This document shows positions 62,575 to 64,000 of a stretch of DNA of 64,000 bases, in pieces. Within the stretch, counting starts at the first letter, position 1, and each line of letters opens with the position of its first letter. The position numbers were made by a program, and so were the translations under genes. The DNA comes from CAVXFS01 sp963761115 (GTDB lineage Bacteria > Pseudomonadota > Gammaproteobacteria > Burkholderiales > Gallionellaceae): contig CAVXFS010000004.1 of the NCBI GenBank assembly GCA_963761115.1, positions 496,001-560,000 on the forward strand, in the 5' to 3' direction. The notes beneath the pieces were generated by a model, which saw only the letters and a program-made list of their open reading frames with translations, was not told where the DNA came from and made no database searches.

Positions 62575-63363
62575 TCAGGGTTCGGTTGAACCCAGCGCCG
62601 TGGTATTGAAACCTCCGTCTACATAGGTGATTTCTCCGGTGATGCCGCTCGCCAGATCGCTGCACAGGAAGGCGGCGGCATTGCCGACTTCCTCGATGGT
62701 GATGTTGCGCTTGAGTGGGGCGTGCTTGGCGTTATAGGCGAGCAGCTTGCTAAAATCGCCGATGCCCGAAGCTGCCAGCGTCTTGATCGGGCCGGCGGAG
62801 ATGCCGTTGGCGCGTATTCCCTTGCGACCCAGTTCCATCGCCAGGTAGCGCACGCTGGCTTCCAGGCTGGCCTTGGCCATGCCCATCACGTTGTAGTGCG
62901 GCATGGTGCGTATCGCACCGAGATAGCTCATGGTCAGCAGTGCGGCCTTGCGCCCTTCCATCAGCGGCAGGGCGGCCTTGGCCATGGCGGGGAAACTGTA
63001 AGCGCTGATGTCATGCGCGATGCGGAACGCTTCGCGGCTGAAGCCGTCAAGAAATTCGCCATCCAGCGCTTCGCGCGGTGCAAAAGCGATGGCATGCACG
63101 AAGCCGTCGAATCCATCCCAGTGCTTGCCGAGATCGGTGAACAGCTGCTCAATCTCCGCATCGCTGGAGACATCGCAGGGAAAAACCAGTTCGCTGCCGA
63201 ACTTGCCAGCCATATCCAGCACCCGGTCTTTCACCCGCTCTCCCTGGTAGGTGAACGCCAGTTGCGCGCCTTGCTGATGCATGGCTTGTGCTACGCCATA
63301 AGCGATGGAGCGGTTGCTGAGCATGCCGGTAATCAGAATTCGTTTGTTTTCCAGAAATCCCAT
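62575..63363 (-). CDS. fabI: Enoyl-[ACP] reductase FabI
   Basis: FabI reduces trans-2-enoyl-ACP with NADH, the last step of fatty-acid elongation. The 262-residue product has MGFLENKRILITGMLSNRSIAYGVAQAM, the catalytic Tyr/Lys in YNVMGMAK and ITGEITYVDGGFNTTALG. I start it at the ATG at 63363, where the family begins; the frame is open to 63435. It is divergent from ccmA. Confidence 0.95.
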   Translation of the reverse strand: MGFLENKRILITGMLSNRSIAYGVAQAMHQQGAQLAFTYQGERVKDRVLDMAGKFGSELVFPCDVSSDAEIEQLFTDLGKHWDGFDGFVHAIAFAPREALDGEFLDGFSREAFRIAHDISAYSFPAMAKAALPLMEGRKAALLTMSYLGAIRTMPHYNVMGMAKASLEASVRYLAMELGRKGIRANGISAGPIKTLAASGIGDFSKLLAYNAKHAPLKRNITIEEVGNAAAFLCSDLASGITGEITYVDGGFNTTALGSTEP

Positions 63364-63497
63364 ATCGTCTCTATGTTCAACAATAACCGGCGGATTATAA
63401 CCCCACAATGATTGTAGCGCACCGAACGAATGCAATCGTATATAATCACGCGTTGAATTATTTTCAGGGGTTGATATCTTGATATCTGGACCGCGCC

Positions 63498-64000
63498 ATG
63501 CTGGAAATTTGTGACCTTGCCTGCACTCGAGGAGATCATCAACTTTTTTCCGGATTAAGCTTCTCCTTGGCCAGTGGCGAGTTGCTGCGGGTGGAAGGTG
63601 CGAATGGCAGCGGCAAGACCAGCCTGCTGCGGACCCTGTGCGGATTCATCCAGCCTGAAGCAGGGAAGATACTTTGGCGCGGACAGGATATCCGTGAACT
63701 GGAAGAAGATTATTATGCGGAGATGGTCTATCTGGGACACCATAATGCCATCAAGGATGAGTTCAACGCGCTGGAAAACCTTCATATCAGCGCCGGGCTT
63801 GCTGGCTGTGCGATCGATGACAAACAGGCCATTGCCGCATTGAGGCGAATGGGTTTGCGTGGCCGCGAAACTTTACCGGTAAAGGTGTTGTCTCAAGGGC
63901 AGCGCAGAAGGGTAGCGCTGGCGCGATTGCTGGTTGGAGATGCTGATTTGTGGATACTGGATGAACCACTTACGGCGCTTGATGTTGGTGCCGTGGGAAT
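63498..64000 (+). CDS. ccmA: Heme exporter ATPase CcmA (partial, runs off the window)
   Basis: CcmA is the ATPase of the CcmABCD heme-handling complex for cytochrome c maturation. The first ~167 codons show Walker A GANGSGKTSLLRTLCGF, the signature VLSQGQRRRVALARLL and Walker B DLWILDEPLTALD. The small GHHNAIKDEFNALENL region is typical of CcmA. The 3' end lies outside the window. No strong ribosome binding site is seen before the ATG. Confidence 0.9.
   Translation, partial: MLEICDLACTRGDHQLFSGLSFSLASGELLRVEGANGSGKTSLLRTLCGFIQPEAGKILWRGQDIRELEEDYYAEMVYLGHHNAIKDEFNALENLHISAGLAGCAIDDKQAIAALRRMGLRGRETLPVKVLSQGQRRRVALARLLVGDADLWILDEPLTALDVGAVG

Noticed and set aside
1..64000. CRISPR array, prophage or defence island
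   Set aside because: No regularly spaced direct repeats, integrase, capsid, restriction or toxin-antitoxin genes were seen.

Overview
The window looks like one stretch of chromosome from a betaproteobacterium. My best guess is an environmental Nitrosomonadales/Gallionellaceae-type organism. That guess rests on the pncC-recA-recX, sdhCDAB-gltA-2-oxoglutarate dehydrogenase and tig-clpP-clpX-lon-hup-ppiD blocks, the Fur-linked FTR1 iron module and the overall protein flavour, not on any search. Gene density is high. No rRNA, phage, CRISPR array or transposase gene is visible.

Layout. 1-4.4 kb: 3' end of a large DUF11-type surface protein, a possible lipoprotein, rmuC, a secreted dienelactone hydrolase and a TPR protein preceded by a promoter and intrinsic terminator. 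4.4-6.9 kb: an iron module (outer-membrane barrel, FTR1 permease, cupredoxin) divergent from fur across a near-consensus Fur box. 7-8.9 kb: typA/bipA. 9-15.4 kb: a complete TetR-controlled RND efflux operon. 15.4-16.8 kb: metZ behind a promoter, a SAM-II riboswitch and an intrinsic terminator. 17-19.1 kb: pncC-recA-recX. 19.2-20.8 kb: sodC convergent with rlmM. 21-26.6 kb: tRNA-Val(GAC), a SapC-like protein, and a three-gene set (outer-membrane barrel, small periplasmic binding-like protein, GGDEF-EAL sensor). 26.7-34 kb: small accessory genes including radC, an rRNA methyltransferase, a Sel1-repeat protein, a zinc alcohol dehydrogenase, a DksA/TraR-type zinc-finger protein and a cupin. 34.2-39.7 kb: tamA-tamB.

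39.8-52.6 kb is a TCA-cycle block: mdh, divergent from sdhC-sdhD-sdhA-(diguanylate cyclase)-sdhB-sdhE-gltA-sucA-sucB-acuI/yhdH-like. A GGDEF gene sits between sdhA and sdhB. sucA and sucB are disrupted by single-base frame breaks in short C runs, either sequence errors or genuine inactivation. 52.7-63 kb is the protein-quality block: tRNA-Leu(UAG), hup, tig, clpP, clpX, lon (behind a heat-shock sigma-32-type promoter), a second hup, tRNA-Val(UAC), tRNA-Asp(GUC) and ppiD. fabI and the start of ccmA close the window.

The regulatory signals I trust most are the SAM-II element before metZ, the Fur box before the iron module, the sigma-32-type promoter of lon and the 16-bp palindrome over the tetR promoter. 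Several families of palindromic repeats lie between genes. The points most worth a second look are the SAM-II attenuator, the broken 2-oxoglutarate dehydrogenase genes, the cyclase inside the sdh cluster, and the barrel/binding-protein/GGDEF-EAL trio. I found no wholly unknown multi-gene defence-type system.
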